Assembly (NCBI GenBank): GCA_003669055.1
Contig: RAYB01000029.1
Coordinates: 1 to 64,000 of the forward strand
DNA from: a bacterium 1XD21-70
GTDB taxonomy: Bacteria; Bacillota; Clostridia; Lachnospirales; Lachnospiraceae
Direction of reading: 5' to 3'
Length of the DNA: 64,000 bases
Below, one piece after another: positions 52,023 to 62,500 of this stretch. Every line of letters starts with the position of its first letter. Within the stretch, counting starts at the first letter, position 1. The translations under genes and the position numbers were made by a program. The notes beneath the pieces were generated by a model. The model saw only the letters and a program-made list of their open reading frames with translations. It did no database searches and was not told the origin of the DNA.

Positions 52023-54548
52023 TTATATACCAAATCCGAAGTCATCCGCAAAGGCAAGATCCATAAGCATGGGGTGGCGGAAAACCTCTAAACCTGTGTT
52101 ATCATCATATACAACAAGGAAATACTGCTTGTCCCTGTCATATCGTTTGTCCTTGAACTGGAACTTCATTCGGAACATACGCTTTAGCGCATCCGGATCC
52201 CGGCTGTCGGCAAATAAGCTAACCTCGTTGGAAATACGCTCATTATCCTCCGACACGAAGAACATTTTATAGGTCGTTGCTTTGACCGTATCGCTGACAG
52301 GCTCCGACTGGATAAATTCCAATATGGTAATTTTATTGGTGATCTTCTGGACCATACTGACCAGGGCAATCTCAGCGTTCTTCGTTTCGATATGCCCCTT
52401 TTCCATCCGTATATCAATGACCGGTACAAGCATTTCCTGCGGAGAAGACCCGCCGTGGACATAGTTCTGACCGCCTCCGGCAACCTTGAACACATTGCTG
52501 CTGACAGGGAAAGATACAACTTTTGGATCATTGTTACGCAATACGGTTCCCATGCTCATATTCGCAATCCCATTATCCGCAACAGGCGCAGAGGATACAA
52601 TGAATCGGCGATTCACAAAAGCTCCCTTATCGCTTACACCGCCAATCTTGCCGCTTTCGGTCACTTTGTCACGCTTGTAAATAAAGCCGTGATCGGCTGT
52701 GACGATGAAATGAATCGTATTTGCGCTGACCGCAATACGATGAATCAAATCAATAATTTCCTGGATTGCTTCCTGACAGGCGGAAAACACCTCGTTTTCT
52801 GTATTCAGTTTATCGCCGCGGGCATCAATCTGATTATGGTAGATGTAAACTACCTGTTTCCCGGTAATGATCTCCCGCAGTTCCATTTTTTTTAGAGCTT
52901 TCATATCATCAAATTGGACGCAGACGCTTCCAGGTACATAGGATTGTAAAACCTTTTCCCGCCCGGCCAGGCTGTCGCAAAGAACATCATCTACAAGCAC
53001 CTGGTAGTCGTCCGTCATGGTCAGAGACTTATGGGGGAGCAGCGCAGCCATGCCCAGCCGGGTGTAGGAGGGCAGGACGCCAAGCTGGATCTCCAGCTTC
53101 GCAAAGACGCACTTAGGAGCATCCTGCATCCTCTGGAACAATTCCCGACCGACCTCAAAGCGGAGCGCATCGGAGATGATGACAACAACACGGTCCTTTG
53201 CGTTTTTAATATGCCGGGAAAAGAAGTCAACTTGCGCCGGAATACTTGTAAGCGAATCCCCATCGACAAGTCCGGCGTTCCATTTGGGGAGCAATTTGGC
53301 CAGGAACTCATTGGTATAGATGTTTTCTGCCAATTCCCGGAGCATTTCAAAATCAGCCGTGTCCGCAAGCTGGTCATAGGCAAAGTAGAACCGCCTGTAC
53401 GCAGAATCAATCTGGCAATCTGTATTCCGGTACTTATCCACAATAGCCTTGAACCCATCCGGACAATGATAGGCGGCGGCAGTTATCAGATGATATGCGC
53501 TGTCAAGAAGGCTGTAGGACTGTTCCATCTGCGGGCCAAAGTGCATCTTTTGCCGTTTTTCACAGACCTGCGGAATCGTCAGAGTCCCCAGCTTCGCGCC
53601 AATGTCCTCGTTCAGGAGCCTGTCAGTCATCCACTTGATGATAATCTGGTCAATGCAGAGGAATGTATCGCACCCCACCAAATCCTCCGGCAAGTATCCG
53701 GCAAAGACCGTTCCGGCATTCAAACTTTTTGCGACATGAGCGGACAGTGCATCGTAGGTTTCCCGATAGATCACGCTATTCATCAGGTTGTCGAGAAAGG
53801 CGATAATATTGCCGGACTTATAGGACTGGAACATCTTCCATGGTTTTGGCAGCTCCGCCCCGATATACTTTGCAGTATAGGTTACGAACATGGCGACAAT
53901 CAGCTTCTCCAATGTGGGCTTGACATCGGTATAGCCAAAATGCTGTTCGCAGAGCTTCCAGAAAGCGTCCAACAAATCATACCGTTCAAACTCGGCCATG
54001 AAGCTGTTATCCGCCAGACCTCCGCCAGTCAGCACCACCCGGACTACATCCTCAAAGGAACAGGTGCGGGCAAAGCATAAGGCGGCCATAATGCCCACAA
54101 GGATATTGGTCTCATTATAATTCTCAATCTCCAGGTCATAGAACCGCTGGGCTCGTTTTTTCTCCGCCCAAAACTTGATGTGCTTCTCAATGAGCGGCCT
54201 ATATTTTTCGTCAATACCCAGGTCTGCTAAGAGGAGTGCGGCTCGATCCGCAAAAAAACGTTTGGAGTAGAGCAGGGTATCCTCCAAATGATTGTCGGCC
54301 GTCTCCGGCTTCGGGAACGGCGCATAGATCAGGTAATTTGTCGCGGTATCCACACGCTCCAGAAAATACTTCGTATAGAACTGATTGTCCCGCTGGAGGT
54401 AGTAGACTTTAGCGTTTTCCAGCCTTACGCCCTGCATATCTTCTTCAAATTCAGCCTTATCATCATACCAAAAAACCAACTTGCGGGTATCCCCGGCAAA
54501 TTCGGCGTTCAGCCGGTCAATGATTTGTTTCAAATTTAATTCAGCCAT
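52023..54548 (-). CDS. pglZ: PglZ, alkaline-phosphatase-fold BREX protein
   Basis: PglZ is a core BREX subunit with an alkaline-phosphatase-superfamily domain and works with the methyltransferase and ATPase. The 841-residue product has a long helical N-terminal part (1-430), then the phosphatase-fold landmarks VVVIISDALRFEVGREL (near residue 459), TADHGFIYKRDK (near 617) and GGSSPQEMLVPV. The C-terminal 130 residues are a beta-rich tail. The ATG at 54548 begins just after the stop of the preceding AlbA_2 gene (54551); an upstream ATG at 54569 lies inside that gene. Confidence 0.93.
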   Translation of the reverse strand: MAELNLKQIIDRLNAEFAGDTRKLVFWYDDKAEFEEDMQGVRLENAKVYYLQRDNQFYTKYFLERVDTATNYLIYAPFPKPETADNHLEDTLLYSKRFFADRAALLLADLGIDEKYRPLIEKHIKFWAEKKRAQRFYDLEIENYNETNILVGIMAALCFARTCSFEDVVRVVLTGGGLADNSFMAEFERYDLLDAFWKLCEQHFGYTDVKPTLEKLIVAMFVTYTAKYIGAELPKPWKMFQSYKSGNIIAFLDNLMNSVIYRETYDALSAHVAKSLNAGTVFAGYLPEDLVGCDTFLCIDQIIIKWMTDRLLNEDIGAKLGTLTIPQVCEKRQKMHFGPQMEQSYSLLDSAYHLITAAAYHCPDGFKAIVDKYRNTDCQIDSAYRRFYFAYDQLADTADFEMLRELAENIYTNEFLAKLLPKWNAGLVDGDSLTSIPAQVDFFSRHIKNAKDRVVVIISDALRFEVGRELFQRMQDAPKCVFAKLEIQLGVLPSYTRLGMAALLPHKSLTMTDDYQVLVDDVLCDSLAGREKVLQSYVPGSVCVQFDDMKALKKMELREIITGKQVVYIYHNQIDARGDKLNTENEVFSACQEAIQEIIDLIHRIAVSANTIHFIVTADHGFIYKRDKVTESGKIGGVSDKGAFVNRRFIVSSAPVADNGIANMSMGTVLRNNDPKVVSFPVSSNVFKVAGGGQNYVHGGSSPQEMLVPVIDIRMEKGHIETKNAEIALVSMVQKITNKITILEFIQSEPVSDTVKATTYKMFFVSEDNERISNEVSLFADSRDPDALKRMFRMKFQFKDKRYDRDKQYFLVVYDDNTGLEVFRHPMLMDLAFADDFGFGI

Positions 54549-54550
54549 AT

Positions 54551-56023
54551 TTATCCATTCACCTGCCATTTCCCAGAGCGGTTATTCCCAATACGAGTAA
54601 TGACACCTTCTTTTTGAAGCCTTGCCATAATGCGCTTCACTGTACTGAGCGAATATCCTGTTGTATTCTGAACTTGCTTTTGTGTCAATGCGGCATCTCT
54701 CGTTATGAGTTCAAGGACTACATTTTCCTCGGTGGTAAGATTTCTTGAAACCAAATCAGGCGTTGGAATGGTATCAATGGTGTCAATGGTGTCAAAATTG
54801 GTGTCAACAGTGTCAGGGCGCTCCTGACCCAATTTATAGTCATAAGAGTATGCCTCGTTCAGCGGCACAATGATCCTGAACACATCACCCTCACGAAACT
54901 GCGGGTCACTGCCGGAATAGAATCGGCTGTACTTAAACAGATTCCTTACACCGGAGCCAAGTCTGTCTGCCCGGCCAATATTTCTAAAAAATGTGGCTAT
55001 AATTGGATTTTTTGAAGTCGGCTCCAGATTTTCCAGCGTTATGGGGCCATCCTTTACAGCACGGTTCGCATTTTCTGTATACATCCGATCCTGCATAATT
55101 ACAAACTTTGCCGTGTAAGAGCTGACAAACTCTCGGTGCATCAGGGTATTGCTTACCATTTCACGAACAAGAACATCCCGGAGGCTGACACGATCAACAC
55201 CTTCCAGGAAGAACTTGTCCGGCAAATGTTTTTTTGCAAAGTCCATCAAAAGGTCATAACTTTCAATCAGATTGGTACGAATGGTTTCACGGTCATCATA
55301 ACGATCCAGATTGATTTTTCGCACAAGCGCGTCCGTTTCATAGGTGGGACAGACATTCTGGATGACTTCGTCCCTGCCCAGCAGAAGAATCGCCGCCAGG
55401 TTGAATCCTGTTTCACCAGTGGCAATGTCAGTTCCGTATAATCCCGCGCTTCTCAGCAGCGCCATATCGTCCATATCCTGCCACGGATGCCGCCCCATGG
55501 CATGGTTCGCCGCTGCCTGCCGGATGCGCGGAAACAGATCAAGGCGCAGATCGTCTAATTTGGCATAGGGATAGATTTTCTTCTCAGTAAAGATATTCTG
55601 CTTGCGAATATACATAGCGGCAATCATCCCGGTCGCCGTTACTCTTACATCGGCATCATCCACCCGGTCATAGACGGTCTTTTTGTAACTGTGAACCTCG
55701 GAACTGGGCGGCACATGAATATGAATGACAGTATGCCCTTCAAACCGCAACAGCTCCGGGTCAAGATAAACCGTGGGATGAAAAAGTGCGTCATTGCTGA
55801 TAACGCTGATGAAGTTTTTGATCATATCCGGCGCGGCTTTTTCCGGCACACCGACCACCGTTCCATCATCCAATACGCCCAGGAACAAATCGCCGCCGAA
55901 ACGGTTCAGGAAAGAGCAGACGCTTTCATAAGTGTCATGCTCGACTCCATTCCCGCAGCGTTTGAACTCTACTGCTACCGTCTCTCCGACAGAGAGAATG
56001 GACCGAAATGTTTCGCTATTCAA
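54551..56023 (-). CDS. AlbA_2/winged-helix protein inserted in the BREX operon
   Basis: The 490-residue product is not one of the six usual type 1 BREX proteins. It has an N-terminal AlbA_2 domain (residues 1-130: VAVEFKRCGNG, FLNRFGGDLFLGVLDDG), a central region, a RecG-C/HATPase_c_4-like domain (about 280-400: RDVLVREMVSNTLMHREFV, RADRLGSGVRNLF) and a C-terminal winged helix (LTQKQVQNTTGYSLSTVKRI). A Thr/Asp linker (near residues 408-420) is coded by short repeats. The start is TTG at 56023 with AAGGGAG 9 bases upstream. It directly precedes pglZ, so it may be a BREX regulator or an added effector. Confidence 0.8.
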   Translation of the reverse strand: MNSETFRSILSVGETVAVEFKRCGNGVEHDTYESVCSFLNRFGGDLFLGVLDDGTVVGVPEKAAPDMIKNFISVISNDALFHPTVYLDPELLRFEGHTVIHIHVPPSSEVHSYKKTVYDRVDDADVRVTATGMIAAMYIRKQNIFTEKKIYPYAKLDDLRLDLFPRIRQAAANHAMGRHPWQDMDDMALLRSAGLYGTDIATGETGFNLAAILLLGRDEVIQNVCPTYETDALVRKINLDRYDDRETIRTNLIESYDLLMDFAKKHLPDKFFLEGVDRVSLRDVLVREMVSNTLMHREFVSSYTAKFVIMQDRMYTENANRAVKDGPITLENLEPTSKNPIIATFFRNIGRADRLGSGVRNLFKYSRFYSGSDPQFREGDVFRIIVPLNEAYSYDYKLGQERPDTVDTNFDTIDTIDTIPTPDLVSRNLTTEENVVLELITRDAALTQKQVQNTTGYSLSTVKRIMARLQKEGVITRIGNNRSGKWQVNG

Positions 56024-56119
56024 TCGTCTGTACTCCCTTCTTGTTACCTTGCAAAATTTATCAGCAGGATTGTTCTGCGTTTTCTTAACTCCGCCAGCCT
56101 GTATTTCATTTAACCCTGC

Positions 56120-59100
56120 CTACTTCTTCCCCATAATATTTTTGGAATCCGCCAGCACCTCATAGAACTTACTGTCCGAGGCGGTCTGCATCTTGCGATA
56201 GTTGACCTTTACGCCATCGTCCAGATCCAGCTCAATGCGGCTCAGGGCCAGATGGCTGATTTTTTCGTCATATTCCCGGCACTCCTTGAGCTGCTTTTGC
56301 AGCTTTTCTCTGCGCTTGGCGGAAGCGGCGACCTCACGGGGATTCTTGCTGTGTTCGATCATGTCCTGCATCCGGTCAATCTCGTTTTCATAGACCCGCT
56401 GCATCCGGTGGAGGTAGTCAATGCGCACGTTACCGATAGTGTCCGGCGTGTAGCGGTGCAGATAAATCAGTGCCTTGAACCCGTTCTGCTTGCCGCTGTC
56501 AAACAACCAGTAGATGGGACGCTTCTGGTAAATTTTGCAGTGGTCGGCAAAGAAGTCCTTCAGGAAGTAATTCCGAATGACCTCCCGGGAAGTCGCACCT
56601 TTGTTTCCCAGAGCCTTGGCAATGAAGTCCAGATTTTCCTCCAGCGTGTCCGCGCCATAGACCTTTTTTAGCCAGACGCACAGCAGGGTGACGATATCAT
56701 CCTCCAGATATTCCTCATCGGTGATGGGGAGGATACCATCGGCGTCGGGGAGAAACTTACTGTACTTGGCTGCGTCCCACTCGCCCCCAGCGTAGGCCAA
56801 GCCGTCCACATCCAGGGAGTACCGCCCGAACATACAGCCCACGGCGTAAGACAGCAGCGAACGCACGTCCCGCCCCAGGTCGGCCCGGCGGACGGTCACG
56901 TCCTTGTCCTCCACCTCCGGCATCAGCTCGTCCTGCAAGCCGTAGATGTCGATGAAAATCCGGTTCAGCTCCTCCTCGTTGGCCTTGAGCTGCTGGAAAC
57001 GGCCCTCGCACTCCGCTTCCCACAAACCAAACGCCTCCGCAACGGTGGACACCCCCCGCACCAGCGGGTGCTGGATGAAGTCCCATGAGGTCTCGAAGGA
57101 GTCCCAGTCCTGTCTGGATGTTGCTTCAGAGTTTTCTACAACTCGGTTAATTTTGTCATGGTAAGAGGCTATATATAGAACTGGGAGTTTTGCAACGTCT
57201 CCCAATTCATAATTCAGGGTCGGTGACAATATTTTCAAAATATAGTTGGCAACTACAGAATTGCAGTAACCCAAAACATATTTCTTCTGATGCTCATCAA
57301 TTGAAATTGTCATTCCCGCTTCCGACGAAATATGCCCCGCCGGTTTATGCCGGAAAGCTGTCTGTGCGCTTGATATTTTCGTCCAAGTAATTACATCACA
57401 GAAGTAGTAATCACTTCCTTGCGGTCTTGAACGCAATTTTCCGTTTGCATCAGCAAAATGCCTTATTTCATAGCCGTCATCTTTCCAGTTAACAAGATAA
57501 TCATTATTCCCATACCATTTCCTGTAATCTCCACCCTTATTATATGGAAACCATTTATATGGACTTACTTTTGCTTGCTCTATGCTTTGAGCATTTACAC
57601 ATACCACAGACCAACTTACTTCATACCACAGCCGTGTAAACCGATTTACGTCACCTGTTATTAGCCCTTGCGCAAACTTTGCCTTTCTAAAAAGTGACTC
57701 GCATAAGAAAGCCAAAAAGATATTTTCACTCACCCAATATGCCACCGGCGCACCGGGGATTTTTAAGAAGTTATCCTGCTGGGCGGTATAGCGCTTCTCT
57801 CCCGACAGGAACATCTCCTCCTTTCCCTGCTGGGTGGTGAGCTCAATCAAGCGGCAATAGATGCCTTTATAGCCCTTGACATGGCTTTTCCTTATGACAA
57901 AACTGGTGGTCTGCACCACCTCGCCTCCGATCTCCTCAAAGGCCCTCGGTCCCAGATGGGCCATATTGACAGTATCCACCGTCTGCAATTTTGCCCGCAG
58001 CTTCTCAAAGCTGGACAGGAACATCCAGGCGTGCTGGGTAATCATAGCCTGATAGCCATTCTTTCCGGCAAGCTGTCCGCACCGCTCAATAAAGACGGCG
58101 AACAGGTCGGCTTTGCTGTCCGGGAAGTTCTTCTTCACATAGTCCTGCAACGGCCCATTTCCATTGGAAACTGCCATATACGGCGGATTTGTCACCACCA
58201 CATGGTACTTCTGGGTCAGGAGACAGCGGTAGTTCCAGGCATCCAACCGCTGTTCGTAGTCTGCAAACTCAAACACTGTCTGCGGGTCTTCTGGCATTTC
58301 TCCAGGGTCGTCCACCATGACCAGCGAGCCAAAGTTCTCCCCCTCCTCATCGCCGGTGGTGCTGTAGACCATAGGCTGAAGGTTGCGGGAGAGGAACCGC
58401 CGGTCATACTGCCGGGCCTTCATCATCACGGAAAAATAGGCAAGCTGGGTGGCGCGCCTGTCGATATCCAGCCCGTAGAGGTTGTGCTGCACGATGCTCT
58501 GAGCCGCGTCCCGCTGGGAATAGCCCTGACTCTCGTAAATCTGCATCAGCACATCGAACAAATAGCACAGGATATGTCCGCTGCCCATGCAGGGGTCGAT
58601 GCACTTAATGTCCTCCGGGTTCAGGACAGCGTACTCTTTGCGGATCTCCGCAAGCTGGGTCTGTACAGTGGGTTCCTGCTCCGCCTCGTCCAGGTAATAG
58701 TTCCAATTCGTTTTCAGTTCTTCATTGGGGTGTCCCTCCACCCACAGACGGCCCAAACTGTTTTCCACCATGTAGCGGACAATCCAGTCCGGGGTAAAGA
58801 GCTGGGTGGCGGCAGGAATCTCTTCTTTTTTGATTTTCTGCCCGGAGGGCCTGCCAAACACCGCGTCTTTGGGTTCGGTGTTCCAATACTGGTACAGCCA
58901 GCCAATAATCTCCACCTGCCCGCCCTTTTCGATGTTGAAATCGTCCTCATCAATGTCGTGGGTCAGACGGTAGACCACGCCGTCCTGATCGATTACGGAC
59001 ACGCTGAGCAAAAGCTCGGTATAGTCGTTGGTCTTCTCGAACAATCCGGGCAAAATCTCATTCAAGGTATTGCACTGCTTAATGAACAGCAGCCGGAACA

Positions 59101-59587
59101 ATTCATCGATCTGATTGTCCCGTTTGAACCCCATGACCATCTGCTCCTCGTCTGCGGAGAAAGACAGTTCCGCGCCGAAAGGAGTCGTCACCAAATCCGG
59201 CTCTAACTTGCCGGAGTCAGAGGACAGCACACGAATGTGGGAGGGGAGGTAGTCGTTGACCTCCATAAACCGAATGGCGATGAGGCGGTTGAACCAGGTG
59301 TAGGCGACTTCCTCCACGATGTACTTGTAGGCAGTCGGGTAGTCGGATTTTCGCTCTTTCTCACGGATGGCCTCCACCAGCTTGCGGCGCTGGCTGACGG
59401 CCTCGCCGCTGATGGAATAGGGCGACCCTGTGCCGATGTCGTAGAACTCCGTATCCTTGGCGGACTGCGGAAGCGGGGGCTGAACACCATTTTCCGTAAT
59501 CCCCAGCAGTCCAGCGCGGTAGCGGATATCGTCAATAAGCTTGTTCCGCGCCCATACAGAGAAATTCTTGATTGCTATTTTGTTCAT
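56120..59587 (-). CDS. pglX: PglX, BREX adenine-specific DNA methyltransferase
   Basis: PglX methylates a non-palindromic host site to mark self DNA. The 1155-residue product has the SAM motif DPCMGSGH (near residue 335), the catalytic TNPPYM (near residue 470), and long N- and C-terminal parts for target recognition and BREX partner binding. Residues 640-900 are likely the target recognition region. Bases 57120-57700 within it are clearly more AT-rich than the rest of the gene, as if swapped by recombination. AAGGGG precedes the ATG. It follows brxC by 12 bases. Confidence 0.94.
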   Translation of the reverse strand: MNKIAIKNFSVWARNKLIDDIRYRAGLLGITENGVQPPLPQSAKDTEFYDIGTGSPYSISGEAVSQRRKLVEAIREKERKSDYPTAYKYIVEEVAYTWFNRLIAIRFMEVNDYLPSHIRVLSSDSGKLEPDLVTTPFGAELSFSADEEQMVMGFKRDNQIDELFRLLFIKQCNTLNEILPGLFEKTNDYTELLLSVSVIDQDGVVYRLTHDIDEDDFNIEKGGQVEIIGWLYQYWNTEPKDAVFGRPSGQKIKKEEIPAATQLFTPDWIVRYMVENSLGRLWVEGHPNEELKTNWNYYLDEAEQEPTVQTQLAEIRKEYAVLNPEDIKCIDPCMGSGHILCYLFDVLMQIYESQGYSQRDAAQSIVQHNLYGLDIDRRATQLAYFSVMMKARQYDRRFLSRNLQPMVYSTTGDEEGENFGSLVMVDDPGEMPEDPQTVFEFADYEQRLDAWNYRCLLTQKYHVVVTNPPYMAVSNGNGPLQDYVKKNFPDSKADLFAVFIERCGQLAGKNGYQAMITQHAWMFLSSFEKLRAKLQTVDTVNMAHLGPRAFEEIGGEVVQTTSFVIRKSHVKGYKGIYCRLIELTTQQGKEEMFLSGEKRYTAQQDNFLKIPGAPVAYWVSENIFLAFLCESLFRKAKFAQGLITGDVNRFTRLWYEVSWSVVCVNAQSIEQAKVSPYKWFPYNKGGDYRKWYGNNDYLVNWKDDGYEIRHFADANGKLRSRPQGSDYYFCDVITWTKISSAQTAFRHKPAGHISSEAGMTISIDEHQKKYVLGYCNSVVANYILKILSPTLNYELGDVAKLPVLYIASYHDKINRVVENSEATSRQDWDSFETSWDFIQHPLVRGVSTVAEAFGLWEAECEGRFQQLKANEEELNRIFIDIYGLQDELMPEVEDKDVTVRRADLGRDVRSLLSYAVGCMFGRYSLDVDGLAYAGGEWDAAKYSKFLPDADGILPITDEEYLEDDIVTLLCVWLKKVYGADTLEENLDFIAKALGNKGATSREVIRNYFLKDFFADHCKIYQKRPIYWLFDSGKQNGFKALIYLHRYTPDTIGNVRIDYLHRMQRVYENEIDRMQDMIEHSKNPREVAASAKRREKLQKQLKECREYDEKISHLALSRIELDLDDGVKVNYRKMQTASDSKFYEVLADSKNIMGKK

Positions 59588-59599
59588 AGTATGATCCCC

Positions 59600-62500
59600 T
59601 TAAAACTCAACATTTACAATCGTGTCAGTATCCAACTGCGCTGTCAGCTTCTTCCTCAGTTCCGCCAGGTACTTGTCCACATCCTCCACGCTCTCCAGCC
59701 GCCAAGATGCCGTGCCGGTCATCTGTTTGATGGGAACTCGCTTGGTCTTGCGCACTTTGTAGACAGCGGGTGGCTCCGCTACAGTGGGGAGTGCTTCCAA
59801 TCCAGCCTTCTCCGCCTGTTCACGGGCCTGCTTTGCCGCCGCTTCCGCTTTCTTTTGTGCAATCTGCGTATCCAGTGTGTCCATCTCACCCAGCAGGCGG
59901 AGTTTCAGGGCATCGGCTTTATCGCCAAAGCTTCGCAAAGTTGAGACATTGTTGCAGTGTTCCGCACCGTCCCAGATTTCCCGAAACTGCTCAAAATAGT
60001 GGCTTCGCTTCTGCGCCTCATACTCTTTCCCAGAGAGAGCGTCAAGGACGCGTTTCCTGGCCTGGTCAATGGAATCCAGCACCGGTGCCTGTTCGACCTC
60101 CAGCACTTTCACATAGGCGGCCATGAACTGGTCGCGCAGTCCGGGCAGTTTGGGAATATTGCCATAGGGCTTGTCCTGCCGAACGATGGAGCGCATCTGC
60201 GCCACAATACCCTCCAGCACAGAGTCCACAATATAGGTCTTGCTGTCATCGTAGATTGCCAGCATATCCAGCGCCCGCATGAAAATCTGCTGCTGTTCCC
60301 CGGCAAAGAACGCTTTCACTGGGTCATAATCCTCTGCAAAATCCAGGAAATCATCACGCATCTTTGACACAGTAGTGAAAAGCTCCATCGCGGACTGAAT
60401 CTGGATCACTGCCAGCATCAGCTTTTTGCCAGCCGCCAGAACCTTCTTACCAGGGTACTGGTACTGCTTGTAGTAGACCTCCAGCTTTTCAATCTCATTA
60501 TAAGTGTTCTGGGCATACCGCTGGAAATTCGACATGATGGCGTCCTCATCCTCGGCGGAACTTGCGGTATGGAACACCTCCTTCATCACATCCCGGACAG
60601 CTTTCTTGTCCTTATCGGAAACCCGGACGCGCTCCTCCATCAGCAGCTTCTCCACAAAGGCTTTTTTGGTGATAAAGCTGATGATCTCCTCGTCGGACTT
60701 GTTATTGAGGCTGACTGCCGCGCCGTTCACGGTAAACGCCACGTCGCCGCGCTTGAACAAGCGGGCGACGAGCCAGTGAATGTCATCCTCCACATAGCCA
60801 TAGGGGGCTTTCATAAAGCGGTCCTTTACCGTTTTCATGGAAGTTTTCATATGGCTGCGGGAGTTCATGGCGATGAAACCCTGCAATTCGTCCAGAGCGT
60901 GGCTATTGGGTTCTGTGCCACCCTCCAGTGTAAGGGAAAGCTGATTTGTGCTGCGGAACATCTTGCGGATATCCATCTCACTCATCGCCGTGTCGATATA
61001 GGATAGCTTATGATAAACAGTCTGCACCAGCCGCCCGATGGCTTCATTGATCCGTCCCGTCACTTCCTTCGCAGAAAGGCGGGCGATATCCCCGTTCACA
61101 TAGATACTTGCCTCTTTCAAAGCCTCGGTCAGATACAGCTTTGCATTGTCATACCGCTCCCGCATCTCCATGCGCTTGGCTTCTTTGATGGACTCATACT
61201 TTGTAAGCTGGAAAGTCCCCGGCTTTCTCAAAAACCGCTCGATTTTCAAGTACACCTGCATTTCCGTCAGGAACTCGTCATCGTTGGGGAGAACGACAAG
61301 GACCTCCTTGCCCTGCCCGGACATCATGCGCAGGGTCGTGTCATCCATGCCGCCGTCATACCACGGGGTCAGGATACGCAGACCAGTATCATAGCTCTGT
61401 GCAGCTTTATAGGGACGGTCATCCACCGCTTGATTGAACGAGAAACCATAGCGTCCATTGAATGCGGGATAGCGATAACGCTTGTCCTTGCAGATGTCCT
61501 CAAAAATCATTTCCGCAATCTTGATGATCACCTCCGGCATTTCCACATTCTCTTTTTCAATTTCGTTGTTGATCTCCTGTTCCTCGTCCGTCAGGAATAC
61601 ATACAGGCTGCCGTTCTTCTGAACCAGCATTTGGCGGGTCAAGACTTTCAACGCATCCTCGACCCTACCTTTCAATTCAATGCGGTCATCATCGATATTC
61701 TCCACCATCAGGCTGGTGATATTGTCGATATTCGCCTCGATCTCCAGCACATACTTAATCATAAACAGAGTTTTCAGGACATTGACGGCAAACACATCGC
61801 GGTCTTTCTGCTCCGGGTTGATATAACTGTTGTCGTATGCCCGGATGATGACGCCCCTATGGCTGTGGTCAAGGAAATTTTCCAGTGCGTCATAGAAACG
61901 GTGGAACGGCACAATCACGCCAATCTCCTTCGTCTTTAGACCAGAGGCGGACTCCTTAAACAGTGCAAGCATGGATCGTTCGCCCTCGGAGAGGTGTTTG
62001 CCGGAAGCGCCGTGGGTACGGATGGACGTAAGGACACTGGCCAGGAGGTTGAACTGATACGGCACAAACGGGTAGACCTCCGCAAAGTCCTGTGCGCCTG
62101 CATACAGTTTTTTCTCAACCCCGTCATTGAACACGATCAGATTCTTGATGACGGTCGTCTTTTGCTCGAACAAAAGACAGAGCGTTTCAGCCGCTGTGGC
62201 CGTTTTGTCAAGAATCCTTTTCTTGATAACGGCATCCACATTGGCGGAGGACAGGGACAGGCGCGTATCAAAGCGGCCCTGGATCTTGGAGAAATCCCGT
62301 CCCTTCACCCTCGTGACGGAATCAATATCCTGCTGGCTCGTCACAACAATCCAGGCGCGCCCCTGGCACTCGCGTCCAAGGTCCTCAGTAACCGTCTGCA
62401 GGTTCAACATGAGGTTGCTGTCCTCGCCGATGTACTGGCCGATCTCATCCACAAGAAAAACAATTTGCTGGTCCCTGCCCTTGCTGTCCAGATAGGCGCG

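Noticed and set aside
56044-56109. 21-codon open frame on the minus strand between pglX and the AlbA_2 gene
   Set aside because: Has a weak AGGG before the ATG but no recognisable family and is within chance length for a 96-base spacer.
57881-59206. 441-codon open frame on the plus strand opposite pglX
   Set aside because: It is antisense to a well-identified gene, has no ribosome binding site and shows no domain-like pattern; it is a shadow of pglX codon structure.
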